A DNA stretch of 40,996 nucleotides from contig JAGRNT010000027.1 of assembly GCA_020440605.1 (NCBI GenBank), positions 1 through 40,996 on the forward strand, written 5' to 3'. The stretch is from a bacterium. GTDB lineage: Bacteria; 4484-113; JAFGCY01. The position numbers and the translations under genes were made by a program. This document shows, piece after piece, positions 26,192 to 34,142 of the stretch; the first letter of the stretch is position 1, and each line of letters starts with the position of its first letter. Under the pieces are notes generated by a model that saw only the letters and a list, made by a program, of their open reading frames with translations, had not been told where the DNA came from and made no database searches.

Positions 26192-27577
26192 TTATAACGA
26201 GCCGGGCTCGACTGCGATCAGTCCGGGCTGTTCATCCCGGCAGCGCTGCAGGAGCGCCGGGTCTTCCTGCAGCCGGGAGCGGGTCCACCAGTAGAGCCGG
26301 GTCTTCGGCCAGTTGCCGCTTTCCTGCAGCCAGGCGCGGTACAGCTCATCCGGTGCAGTACGCTGCGCCGCCAGCAGCACGAGGCAGGCCAGCTCCGACC
26401 AGATCAGCCCGGCCAGCGGCTGGGGCCAGGCCGGCAACATCCGCCCGGAGAGCGTGGCATACAGCCCCGGCCAGTCCTCGCCGCGGCGCTGGGGCGCGCG
26501 GATCTCCGGGAATGGGATGCCCGCAGCCTGCGGAATCAGGCTCAGGTCGCCGCGTTGCCAGAGTGTGAGGCAGCACAGCAGCTGCACCACGCAGTCCTCT
26601 CCGCCGGACCAGGCCGCGAGGCCCTCCGAGGGCTGCCCCTGCCAGTCCGCGGGTGGAGCCTGGCTGAGCAGGGCATGCTCCAGCGCCCAGAGTGTATGCC
26701 CGATCCCCGCCGCATCCCGCTCGGCCGGGTCCGGCCAGCCACCGAGCACCCTGAGCAGGCGGTAGAGCCGCCAGTGTCCGGGCTGGCTGAACTGCTCCAC
26801 GCTGAACATCCCGGCCTCGCGGCGCTCCAGCCTGCCATCGCGCAGCAGGCGGTAGGCACCCTCCAGCACCTGGCGCAGCGGGTCCGGATGCTGCTCCCAG
26901 ATCGACGTCAGCTCCCCGAGCCCCGTCAATGCCGCCTGCGGCCCCTCGTCGAAGAGCTGCAGCAGTGACAGCAGCACGGCCACGCTCAGTTCCCCGCGCA
27001 GCAGCCGCCGGAATTCCCCCAGTTCCTCACGGGCATCAGCCCCGGCTCCACCGCTGAGCTGCATGAAGACCCAGGCCGCGAGCTGCTCGCGCAGCATTGC
27101 CAGTTCCGCGGCATAGCTGTCATTCAGTCTGTCGAAGTCCTCGCTCAGGCCCTGCAGGCGCGCGGCGATCTGCTCATGGATCGCAGCATACTCCGCCGCC
27201 TCGGCTTCCTCCAGTGTGGCAAGTTCATCCAGGCGCCTGCGCTCCGCTTCCCAGGCACGCCGCTCGGGGCTGGGACGTGCGCCGAACAGGCCGCGGCGCG
27301 CTGCCGGTGGTTCGGGCTGTTCCTCGGTGAAGATCTGCACATCCAGCCGCGCATCCCGCGCGCTGCGCACGGCATCCTTCATGCGGGACTGCGCCGTCTG
27401 CTCATCCGTGAGAAGCACGCTGCGCTGTTTCATCAGCTCGGTGCGCTGCGCCTGCAGCTGCTCAATGCGCCGCCGCCCGATGGCACTGCGCCCGGCCTCG
27501 GCATTGCCGGCCAGCGCACGCCGCAGCAGGCCCAGCAGGGCCACACGGCTGTACGGGTCAAGGCGCAGTTCGGGCAT
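26192..27577 (-). CDS. hypothetical protein with N-terminal coiled coil
   Basis: I choose the ATG at 27577 (MPELRLDPYSRVALLGLL, 461 aa); the frame stays open to 27700, but the added residues are Arg/Ser/Pro-rich and look non-coding. The first ~170 residues are charged, with predicted coiled coil (RRIEQLQAQRTELMKQR, ERRRLDELATLEEAEAAEY). The remainder is helical and Trp/Leu-rich with no motif I recognise. No signal peptide or membrane segment is seen, so it is probably cytoplasmic. It precedes and is likely co-transcribed with the membrane coiled-coil gene, suggesting that they form a complex, which is inference. Confidence 0.7.
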   Translation of the reverse strand: MPELRLDPYSRVALLGLLRRALAGNAEAGRSAIGRRRIEQLQAQRTELMKQRSVLLTDEQTAQSRMKDAVRSARDARLDVQIFTEEQPEPPAARRGLFGARPSPERRAWEAERRRLDELATLEEAEAAEYAAIHEQIAARLQGLSEDFDRLNDSYAAELAMLREQLAAWVFMQLSGGAGADAREELGEFRRLLRGELSVAVLLSLLQLFDEGPQAALTGLGELTSIWEQHPDPLRQVLEGAYRLLRDGRLERREAGMFSVEQFSQPGHWRLYRLLRVLGGWPDPAERDAAGIGHTLWALEHALLSQAPPADWQGQPSEGLAAWSGGEDCVVQLLCCLTLWQRGDLSLIPQAAGIPFPEIRAPQRRGEDWPGLYATLSGRMLPAWPQPLAGLIWSELACLVLLAAQRTAPDELYRAWLQESGNWPKTRLYWWTRSRLQEDPALLQRCRDEQPGLIAVEPGSL

Positions 27578-27679
27578 GTCCAAACATATTAGGGGATAGC
27601 GCGCCGGACGGTCAGTGGAATGTGTGGCGAAAGCGCTCTGGCTGGCGGATAAGCGAAGTGGCCGATGGCGGGGCAGGGA

Positions 27680-27733
27680 GGAAAATTCCGGCCGGTGCAT
27701 TATGGAGATGTGCCTGGGAGCCGCACCGGCCGG
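27680..27733 (-). terminator. long hairpin with T-tract, terminator of the 27857-28678 gene
   Basis: CCGGCCGGTGC (27688-27698) and GCACCGGCCGG (27723-27733) are perfect 11-bp arms with a 24-nt loop. On the minus strand the stem is followed by AATTTTCCTC. A second stem, GGAGGGT (27751-27757) with ACCCTCC (27781-27787), lies just before it. The gap 27578-27856 otherwise shows no gene. Confidence 0.55.
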
Positions 27734-27856
27734 ATGCTTGGGAAATGACGGGAGGGTTCACCCGGAGTGGGTATGGGCTCACCCTCCTGCCTATTCAGAC
27801 GCAGAGCTGCTGCGCCTGTTCAGAACGCGAAATGTGGAAAGGTAGCAAGGGGCTGC

Positions 27857-28678
27857 TTACAGCTCAACGATCGGAATTGCTAGCTCCTGACCCGGACTGA
27901 CATCAGAGCAGAAGCGCCAGGCAATCACCTTTGTGAATCCCCGGTGGGCACGCAGGGCATATTCCAGATCAAGATAGGGATCACCACTCAGGCATAGCGC
28001 ACGGATTTCCCGGGTGGCGAGATCAAGCAGCTCCGTATACCGGAAATCAGGCCGGTACATGGCCTTGATCTTCTCATGCCCCCAGTAGAGATAGGACTGC
28101 TGGTCATCAGCAGGCTCCACCTGTTCAGATGTCAGATTCTGGCCGAACAGCTCATTGAAGCGCTGGATGACCATCGGGAGCATGCTGCCATCGCAGCGGG
28201 TCAGCGAGGTGATCACCGCCTGGCCACTGATTCTGGACATCAGCATGTCCGGGCTCTGCTCACCCTGCCTGTTGGCAGAGGCAACTTCCAGCCAGATGCA
28301 GCCCATCGATTCCGGATCAAGCAGCGCCCGCGAGCAGTCCTGGGGGCCGAAGCCCTGGATGTTGCCGAGGATGTACAGCAGGAACTGCATCGGTTCACGC
28401 TGGCCGCGCAGACTTTCCTTCAGTACGGCTTCCTGATAGAGCTGGCTGCAGTGCACGAGCGCCTGCGTGAAGTTGTTGGTGTAGATTCTGTGGAAGGCCT
28501 GGAAACTCAGCAACCTGAGCTGGATCCGGCGCTGATACCCAGCGTGCTCGGAACCCTCTTCAGGAATGATGTTGATGTCGCAATCCTGGCTGGCACGGGC
28601 CAGCTGCAGCAGATCATCATTGATAACCGCCGTCTTTGCCAGATTGTACTTATCCAACAGATGCTGAGTAGATGTCAT
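27857..28678 (-). CDS. hypothetical cytoplasmic protein
   Basis: The 273-aa product has no signal peptide, membrane segment or motif that I can name. It is mostly helical, with a Cys-containing middle (NIQGFGPQDCSRALLD) and aromatic-rich C-terminal third (YLYWGHEKIKAMYRPDFRY). Composition looks like a real protein and the frame has no strong antisense competitor. A promoter with a perfect -35 and two copies of a 15-bp palindrome lie just upstream, so it may be a regulated accessory gene. The ribosome site is poor. Confidence 0.7.
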   Translation of the reverse strand: MTSTQHLLDKYNLAKTAVINDDLLQLARASQDCDINIIPEEGSEHAGYQRRIQLRLLSFQAFHRIYTNNFTQALVHCSQLYQEAVLKESLRGQREPMQFLLYILGNIQGFGPQDCSRALLDPESMGCIWLEVASANRQGEQSPDMLMSRISGQAVITSLTRCDGSMLPMVIQRFNELFGQNLTSEQVEPADDQQSYLYWGHEKIKAMYRPDFRYTELLDLATREIRALCLSGDPYLDLEYALRAHRGFTKVIAWRFCSDVSPGQELAIPIVEL

Positions 28679-28703
28679 TTTGCCAGCTTTGCGGCCCCGC
28701 TAG

Positions 28704-28732
28704 GTTAAATTCCGCACAAAAGAACTTGTCAA
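28704..28732 (-). promoter_or_regulatory. candidate sigma-70 promoter
   Basis: On the minus strand TTGACA (28732-28727) is followed after 17 nt by TTTAAC (28709-28704), giving a perfect -35 and a moderate -10. Transcription would begin about 20 nt before the start codon at 28678. Confidence 0.45.
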
Positions 28733-28733
28733 G

Positions 28734-28840
28734 ATTCTACCGCAGAATGCACGGAGATGGCCAGACTGGAGCGCGAATTTTCCTCAGCGCGCGCATGAAC
28801 CCAGACCAGGTAAACCTTCCCGACCATTCTGCCGCAGAAT
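28734..28840. promoter_or_regulatory. two copies of palindrome ATTCTRCCGCAGAAT
   Basis: The copy at 28826-28840 is a perfect palindrome (ATTCTGC-C-GCAGAAT). The copy at 28734-28748 differs by one base and abuts the -35 box at 28727-28732. Their starts are 92 bp apart. They look like operator sites for a dimeric regulator of the gene at 27857-28678. Confidence 0.5.
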
Positions 28841-28854
28841 CCTGATCAGAATTT

Positions 28855-29076
28855 TCAGCTTTCCTTGGTCTCCTCATCGTGCGGAGGCATCGGCACAAGC
28901 GGTCCGTCGTAGTTGGCGGAAATCCAGGTTGCTGCCTCGGAATAGCTGGTCGGATCCTCAGGCGGTGGCGGAGGAATGTGGTTGAAAACCCTGCCCCACT
29001 GAGAATAACTGTCCGCCGGAGGAAGTCCCCAGAAATTCAGCCATGCCATAACAGTCTGATAACTTACAGGAGCCAT
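28855..29076 (-). CDS. small hypothetical protein
   Basis: AGAGGT lies 6 nt before the ATG at 29076, which supports a real 73-aa gene. The product is Trp/Tyr/Pro-rich, with a polyproline stretch (IPPPPPEDP, near 34) and an acidic end (HDEETKES). No signal peptide, membrane segment or known motif is visible. A possible role in binding SH3-like or EVH-like partners through the proline run would be speculation. Confidence 0.6.
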   Translation of the reverse strand: MAPVSYQTVMAWLNFWGLPPADSYSQWGRVFNHIPPPPPEDPTSYSEAATWISANYDGPLVPMPPHDEETKES

Positions 29077-29189
29077 AGTTAAACCTCTATGGATTTAAAA
29101 AGTGGACTATTCTATCAGCGCTTAATCAGTATCCGGCCAGTGCTTGACCCGGATGTAACCATCATTTAACAAACCGGATCAGAAGTGTC

Positions 29190-29696
29190 TCAGTTGTGGA
29201 TCAGGCCGAGTCCCATCAGGTGGCCGTGTGCATCCAGGCGGCGGAAGTAGCTCTCCGTGCGCAGGTGCCTGAGGATCCAGTCCCGGCCATGCAGCCTCAG
29301 CCGCAGGCGGCTCGAAGCCCGCGCTATGCCTGTGTAGATCAGGCAGAACAGCAGGAAGCCCAGCCCCCCGTAGACGATCCACTGCGGCAGGTCCGCCATC
29401 GGCCAGCTCGTCAGCGGGATCATCCAGAGCCCCAGGATCCAGCAGCCCAGGCCCACAAGGCCCCCCACCAGCTGCCCGAGGGTACCGCGCAGACTCCAGT
29501 TCACAAGCAGCAGAATGCCGATTGCCAGCGCCGGCAGCAGCATCTGCAGGTCACTGAGCGGAAAGCTTTTGAAGCGGAAGTACATCCAGCCTGCGCGCAG
29601 CAGGAGCATCAGCAAAAGGAAGCTGGCTCCCCTGCTCAACACCCAGATTTCCGCCCGGCTCACCAGGTTCCTGTTCACCGCGAACCAGTCTAGCAT
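29190..29696 (-). CDS. small integral membrane protein
   Basis: From the ATG at 29696 the product has 168 aa (MLDWFAVNRNLVSRAEIW); an open extension to 29759 crosses the divergent gene's start. Four hydrophobic segments are visible at about 22-40, 52-70, 76-95 and 105-125, followed by a basic cytoplasmic tail (RLRLRLHGRDWILRHL). I recognise no family. The start codon lies inside a 9-bp inverted repeat shared with the divergent gene at 29749, so the two may be controlled together. Confidence 0.65.
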   Translation of the reverse strand: MLDWFAVNRNLVSRAEIWVLSRGASFLLLMLLLRAGWMYFRFKSFPLSDLQMLLPALAIGILLLVNWSLRGTLGQLVGGLVGLGCWILGLWMIPLTSWPMADLPQWIVYGGLGFLLFCLIYTGIARASSRLRLRLHGRDWILRHLRTESYFRRLDAHGHLMGLGLIHN

Positions 29697-29720
29697 TTCC
29701 GTGTCACATGTAATGCTAGA
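29689..29720. promoter_or_regulatory. perfect 9-bp inverted repeat in the divergent gap
   Basis: TCTAGCATT (29689-29697) and AATGCTAGA (29712-29720) are exact inverted copies around a 14-nt spacer. The left arm contains the start codon of the minus-strand membrane gene. The divergent gap is only 52 bp, so it may act on both genes. Confidence 0.5.
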
Positions 29721-29748
29721 ATCAGCTTTCTGGCCGGGAGTGAATGGC

Positions 29749-31110
29749 ATGGATGACAAGCGAGATGGGCGCGATCACCTTGACAGCGGGGCTGAGCGCG
29801 AGGGTGGAGATCTGGACCCGGGCCTGGCCCTGCACATGCGCCTGGGCGGCGGAGGGGATCCGGTCGAGCCGGATTACTCGGCCCAGGGTGGCGGGGCTCC
29901 AGCCCCACGTCAGCGTGATGAGGACATCGACAGCGGTGTGGCCCTGCACATGCGCCTCGGTGGTGCCGGTGAGCCGGTCCGCAGTGATGACTATCCTGAA
30001 GCCCCCAGCGGCGAAGCAGCGGCCCAGCTGGTGGAGGGTTCGCGGCTCTGCCCGGGCTGCAACACCATCACCGAATTCAGCGAGGGCGTCTGCTCGGAAT
30101 GCGGCTTCCGCTTCCGCAGCGGCGGCCAGGGAGCACCGCCGGCCTTTGAGGCCGGAGCCGGGCTGGATGCCCCGGCCGGGTCTCAGATCCTGAAGATCAT
30201 CCTGGCAGTGGCGATCATCGCCGTGCTGGGCTACGGCATCAGCCGCATCGATTTCTCCGGTGCGAAGCAGAAGCAGGCGGATGCAGGACAGCTCTCCGGC
30301 GATCCCTTCATCGCCGTGCAGATCAACGAGGATTTCCACAACAGCCTCAGCCAGACCCTGATGGCAGACGGGGATGCCTGGCAGGCCAGTGGGGTGGACG
30401 CCTATGTCTACCGCTACCGCGTTGAATCCCGGGTGGAGGACGGGGCCAGCCAGCAGATCACGATCACCGGCTTCGTCGGCGGTGATGATGCGGCCACTGC
30501 CGCACAGTCCCCGGGCGACAAGCCGCTGCTGAATGCCATGGACAGCTACCTGCGTTCCTACCGCGAACGCCAGGGCCTGGAACTGAACATGAAGCTCGTG
30601 CCCGCCGCGGAAGCCGGCGAGCTGCTGGACGATGACCGCTATGTGCGCTGGGGCTACTGGTATGGCCGTGAGCACCAGGCGGAGGTTGACCAGGTGGTGA
30701 ATGCCATCGAAAGCTACCGCAGCAGCGAGGGCCAGTATCCCCGCACGCTCGGGAACGTGGCCGCCAACATGAAGCTCGAGAACCGCGGCTTCGGCTATGT
30801 GGCGGATGGCTGGGGCTACCTGCCCATCTTCGAGACCGACGGCTCCGGCAAGGTGCCCTTCGGCAGCGGCAGTTCCAGTGCTGAGCTGTATCCGCGCCGG
30901 ATCAGCGGCTATTACCTGGTGAAATTCCTCGGTACGCCCACTTTGGGCGGCGACCTGCTCGGTGATGAGGGCAAGAGCTACTACCTCAACCGCATCTCCC
31001 CGCTGCCCTGCGTGCAGAAGGGTCCGCTCACGAATGTACCGGTAGAGCCCGACGGCGAACCCGACGGGATCGCCTGGGCAGTGAAGAACGGAGAGATCCT
31101 GGACGTCTGA
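29749..31110 (+). CDS. zinc-ribbon, single-pass membrane protein with pseudopilin-like C-terminus
   Basis: CCGGGAG lies 8 nt before the ATG at 29749; the frame is open far upstream but that overlaps the divergent gene. The 453-aa product begins with two copies of a 22-residue motif, DLDPGLALHMRLGG... (21-42) and DIDSGVALHMRLGG... (59-80). A zinc ribbon CPGCN-x10-CSECG follows (about 103-120), then one transmembrane helix (about 147-167). The outer part includes a region near 305-350 (VVNAIESYRSSEGQYPRTL) that matches the soluble segment of GspG-type pseudopilins, but no prepilin cleavage site is present. It probably senses or binds something outside while the ribbon and twin motif dock a cytoplasmic partner. 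The function is unknown. Confidence 0.82.
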   Translation: MDDKRDGRDHLDSGAEREGGDLDPGLALHMRLGGGGDPVEPDYSAQGGGAPAPRQRDEDIDSGVALHMRLGGAGEPVRSDDYPEAPSGEAAAQLVEGSRLCPGCNTITEFSEGVCSECGFRFRSGGQGAPPAFEAGAGLDAPAGSQILKIILAVAIIAVLGYGISRIDFSGAKQKQADAGQLSGDPFIAVQINEDFHNSLSQTLMADGDAWQASGVDAYVYRYRVESRVEDGASQQITITGFVGGDDAATAAQSPGDKPLLNAMDSYLRSYRERQGLELNMKLVPAAEAGELLDDDRYVRWGYWYGREHQAEVDQVVNAIESYRSSEGQYPRTLGNVAANMKLENRGFGYVADGWGYLPIFETDGSGKVPFGSGSSSAELYPRRISGYYLVKFLGTPTLGGDLLGDEGKSYYLNRISPLPCVQKGPLTNVPVEPDGEPDGIAWAVKNGEILDV

Positions 31111-31111
31111 T

Positions 31112-31126
31112 AGCTGCGGCGCAGCT
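31112..31126 (+). terminator. short hairpin after the zinc-ribbon gene
   Basis: AGCTGC (31112-31117) and GCAGCT (31121-31126) form a 6-bp stem with a 3-nt loop directly after the stop. No T-tract is present, so it is at best a weak terminator. Confidence 0.3.
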
Positions 31127-31146
31127 CTGCCGGATCCTCCGGTTCC

Positions 31147-31155
31147 TGATATAAT
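31147..31155 (+). promoter_or_regulatory. extended -10 promoter of the PpiD-like gene
   Basis: TGATATAAT is a perfect extended -10 (TGn plus TATAAT). The -35 is poor, as is usual for this class. The 5' leader would be about 57 nt. Confidence 0.6.
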
Positions 31156-31218
31156 CGCTAGTTCACGCTGCGGCGTGGGGTCGTGTGCGCCCCGAAAGGC
31201 GGATAGGAGATACGTACG

Positions 31219-33477
31219 ATGCGTTTCATGGAGTTTGTCAGGAAGAAAGGCGCCACCGGCATCTGGATCTTTGCCGGGGTGATGCTCGTGTCCATTCTCG
31301 GCGGTCTGGGTGTGGGTGCCTACTACAGCCCGATCGTGCAGGGCGACCGCAATGCGGGGATCGGTGCCGCCGGCAACGCCCTGCCGCTGGTCAGTACGAC
31401 CGGGCGCTACGAGGGTGTGGCGATGTTCGTCAACGACCGCCCGGTCTCGCTCGATGACTTCTCGAAGAACGTCGAGTTCATGGTCAGCAACTACATGCGC
31501 AACAGCCGCAGTGACTATGAGCTGCTGCTGCAGATCTACGGCGAGACGGCCCGCAAGCTGGTGCGTGACAACGTGCTGCTGCAGCAGGGTGAGGAATACG
31601 GCGTGACCGTGACCCAGGCCGAGATCGAGGAGGAGCGCAGCAAGATCATTGACAACTTCCTCACGGCCCAGGATGACTCCACCGGAAACGTGGTCGGCGA
31701 CCTCGCGAAGAACCTCAACAAGAACAAGGCGCGGCGCGAGGCCTTCCGCCGCTTCCTGAGCATGAACGGCACTGACAACGCCACCTGGGAGAAGAACGTG
31801 CGCCAGAGCCTTCTGGTCACGAACTGCCAGGAGAAGCTGCAGGAGCTGGCGGATGCCGAGAAGGAACAGAAGATGAATGAGACCCGGCTCCTGATTGACG
31901 AGCGTCTCGCCGCCGGCGAGAAGTTCTCGGAGCTGGCCCGTGAATTCAGTGATGACAGCAATGCCGAGAACGGCGGCGACCTCAACACCTGGGTCTTCCC
32001 CGGGCTGATCCAGGATGAGGAGAATGACAAGGCCCTGTTCGCCACGCAGGTCGGCGAGACCACCGAGTGGTTCGAGATCCCGGCCGGGCTGCAGCGCTTC
32101 CAGGTCTATGAGCGCCGCGATCCCGAGGGTCCGGAGTATGAGGAGAAGAAGCCCGAGCTGATCCAGAAGATCCGCGATGAGAAGGGTGACGACTACGAAC
32201 CGACCGAGGAGGAGATCGGCGACCGCTACCGCAGCGTCAAGGCCCGCCAGATCCAGCTCAACAAGACGGACCCGACGAAGGTCTACGAGCAGATCGCCGA
32301 CATGGTTGACAACGCCAGCGTCGAGATCAACGTGCCCTACGTGCTGGCCTATCAGGCCCTGCAGGATGACCGGCTCTACACCCCCGCGGATGTGAGCTTC
32401 GAGGACCTGAAGGCCATCGCCGGCACTGCCGCCGTCGGTGCCAACTTCGACTTCGAGGTGCTGCGTCCGAAGTGGGACAACCGCCTGGCGGAGAACCGCG
32501 AGGATCCGGATGCCGCGGCGGATGAGGATACTGCCGCCGCCGAGGACGAGGCCGGGATGCAGGAGGCGGTGGATGAGATCATCGCCGCTGATGAGGCCGC
32601 CGCTGAGGAAGGTGCCGAGGCACCGGCCGCTGACGGACAGGATGAGCCCGCCGCCGAGACTGAGCCCGTTGCCAGCATCGAGGATGCCATGGTGGAGGAC
32701 AGCACCAAGCCCCGCGAGGCCGATGAGACCACCCCGCTCTATGCGCTGGCGATCGGCTACCTAAAGCTTGGCAACACCACCAATGAAGAGACCCCGAGCA
32801 TGTTCAGCCACTGGATGGTGGCTGATACCTACCTTGAATGGATGGAGACCGAGGACATGCTGCTCGGCCAGCAGCTGGACCGCAGCAGGGCCCGCGAGGA
32901 GATCGAGGACAACCTTGGCCGCGTGACGGAGGCTGACGACTACAATGCGGCGGCCTTTGCGGCCCGTGGCCTGAACCTGGCCTGGCTGGACCGCGCCGAT
33001 GAGGCCCGCACCAACCTGGAGTCCGCCATCAGGTATGTCGCCAATTCCGACAGCCCGACCCTGGACCTGATCCAGCAGGCCTATGAGAAGCTGGATGACG
33101 AGGATGGTCTCAAGGCCGTGGAGGACCTGCGTGCCGAGTTCCGCCAGGAGCAGCTTGAGCAGGCGATCCAGCAGGCCCAGACCAACCCCGGCAACTCGAT
33201 TCCCTTCGAGGGCGGGCAGCTGCAGCTTCCTGACATCGCGGACCTGGAGGACATGGGCAGTGCGGACGGCACGACTGAGGCTGGCACGGATGCAGCCGGC
33301 GGCGATGCCGAGGGCGGCCAGAGCTCAGGTGGCGAGAGCGCTGAAGGCGGCCAGGGCGCGGGTGGTGACACGGCTGAAGGTGGCCAGAATGCCGGTGACG
33401 GCGAAGGCGGCCAGTCTTCCGGTGGTGATGGCAGCGGCAGCGAGACCCCGCCCGCTGACAACCCCTGCGGCGAATAA
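31219..33477 (+). CDS. PpiD/SurA-like membrane-anchored foldase with atypical parvulin region
   Basis: The ATG at 31219 follows AGGAGAT. The 752-aa product has a short cytoplasmic start, one transmembrane helix (about 13-35), then a SurA_N-like helical region (about 70-215). A parvulin-like stretch follows (about 230-305, AGEKFSELAREFSDD and NGGDL), but the usual first strand (HILV) is missing, so isomerase activity is doubtful. The middle (about 430-500) is an acidic Ala/Glu linker, then a TPR-like helical part (about 510-680). The tail (about 690-752) is Gly/Gln/Ser-rich with repeated EGGQ units. PpiD-type proteins assist folding of exported proteins; with many lipoproteins nearby this role is plausible. 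Confidence 0.85.
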   Translation: MRFMEFVRKKGATGIWIFAGVMLVSILGGLGVGAYYSPIVQGDRNAGIGAAGNALPLVSTTGRYEGVAMFVNDRPVSLDDFSKNVEFMVSNYMRNSRSDYELLLQIYGETARKLVRDNVLLQQGEEYGVTVTQAEIEEERSKIIDNFLTAQDDSTGNVVGDLAKNLNKNKARREAFRRFLSMNGTDNATWEKNVRQSLLVTNCQEKLQELADAEKEQKMNETRLLIDERLAAGEKFSELAREFSDDSNAENGGDLNTWVFPGLIQDEENDKALFATQVGETTEWFEIPAGLQRFQVYERRDPEGPEYEEKKPELIQKIRDEKGDDYEPTEEEIGDRYRSVKARQIQLNKTDPTKVYEQIADMVDNASVEINVPYVLAYQALQDDRLYTPADVSFEDLKAIAGTAAVGANFDFEVLRPKWDNRLAENREDPDAAADEDTAAAEDEAGMQEAVDEIIAADEAAAEEGAEAPAADGQDEPAAETEPVASIEDAMVEDSTKPREADETTPLYALAIGYLKLGNTTNEETPSMFSHWMVADTYLEWMETEDMLLGQQLDRSRAREEIEDNLGRVTEADDYNAAAFAARGLNLAWLDRADEARTNLESAIRYVANSDSPTLDLIQQAYEKLDDEDGLKAVEDLRAEFRQEQLEQAIQQAQTNPGNSIPFEGGQLQLPDIADLEDMGSADGTTEAGTDAAGGDAEGGQSSGGESAEGGQGAGGDTAEGGQNAGDGEGGQSSGGDGSGSETPPADNPCGE

Positions 33478-33485
33478 GCTGGCAA

Positions 33486-33520
33486 TCTGACCACTGATTA
33501 CTGATTACTGACAACTGACA
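33486..33520. repeat. heptanucleotide array, ACTGATT/ACTGACA type
   Basis: Five 7-mers in register: TCTGACC, ACTGATT, ACTGATT, ACTGACA, ACTGACA. It runs directly into the terminator that follows and uses the same unit as the array at 11642. Confidence 0.8.
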
Positions 33521-33549
33521 AGGGGAGCCTCCGGGCTCCCCTTTTGTTT
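33520..33549 (+). terminator. Rho-independent terminator of the PpiD-like gene
   Basis: AAGGGGAGCC (33520-33529) and GGCTCCCCTT (33534-33543) form a perfect 10-bp stem. The loop is C(TCCG)G, a UNCG-type tetraloop, followed by TTGTTT. The clpC terminator has the same loop sequence. Confidence 0.9.
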
Positions 33550-33551
33550 AA

Positions 33552-33644
33552 GCAATGAGCAATGAAGAATGAGCAATGAATCAGACCCCATCGAAGTTGC
33601 CTCAACCCGGATTGGCTCATTGCTCCCCACTCATTGCTCATTGC
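33552..33644. repeat. inverted pair of GCAATGA heptad arrays
   Basis: GCAATGA, GCAATGA, AGAATGA, GCAATGA occupy 33552-33579. The reverse complements TCATTGC, TCCCCAC, TCATTGC, TCATTGC occupy 33617-33644. Three of four units on each side are exact, so the whole could fold into a long hairpin or cruciform with a 37-nt loop. Confidence 0.75.
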
Positions 33645-34142
33645 CAACCGGAGGCCAGGTGCAAGCCGGGCAAATGTAGGCCGGAATCTATTCTGGCAAC
33701 AAGGGCAGAAGCCCGAGGGAAGCTCACTCCCACGCCTCGCATCCTTGCAGTAAGGACCGGCAATGCCCTGCGACGCCAGCACGCGAGGGGATGCTTTGTG
33801 CGCTATGCGCCCCGGGAGGCCGGTGATGTTGCTAATCATATTGCTCAGATCCTCTGCGTCTCTGCGCCAGTAAACCGCAACGCATGCCATGCTGCCACCC
33901 GGTCGCATGCGAGCCGCGCAGGCGCGCGGACGGAATCGTGATCGCCAGTATGGTTTTGTTGACGCAGAGCCGCAGAGCATGGGGCGAGACGCTGAGCAGA
34001 AATTGCAAATTGCCAATTGCCTGCAGCTCAAGCAGGCGCAGCACGGGATTGCCCTCGATCCCCCGCGCACTGTCCCCGACGGCTGGGATGCCGTGTTCCA
34101 TCAGCTAAGAGAATACATCTGAGCCTTGGATGTTACCCTTGC
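33645..34142. other. repeat-bearing spacer without a credible gene
   Basis: GCCGGAAT/ATTCTGGC forms a small hairpin at 33680-33697. CTCTGCGTCTCTGCG (33852-33866) and CGCAGAGCCGCAGAG (33963-33977) form an inverted pair with 13 of 15 or better complementarity. Short reading frames on both strands lack ribosome sites and are translations of these repeats. No gene, tRNA or terminator is seen here. Confidence 0.55.

Noticed and set aside
27615..27845. Plus-strand frame of 76 codons
   Set aside because: It covers two strong hairpins that serve better as the terminator of the minus-strand gene, and no ribosome site is present.
33832..34101. Small minus-strand frame in the repeat spacer
   Set aside because: Its sequence is mostly translation of the CTCTGCG inverted repeats, with no ribosome site.
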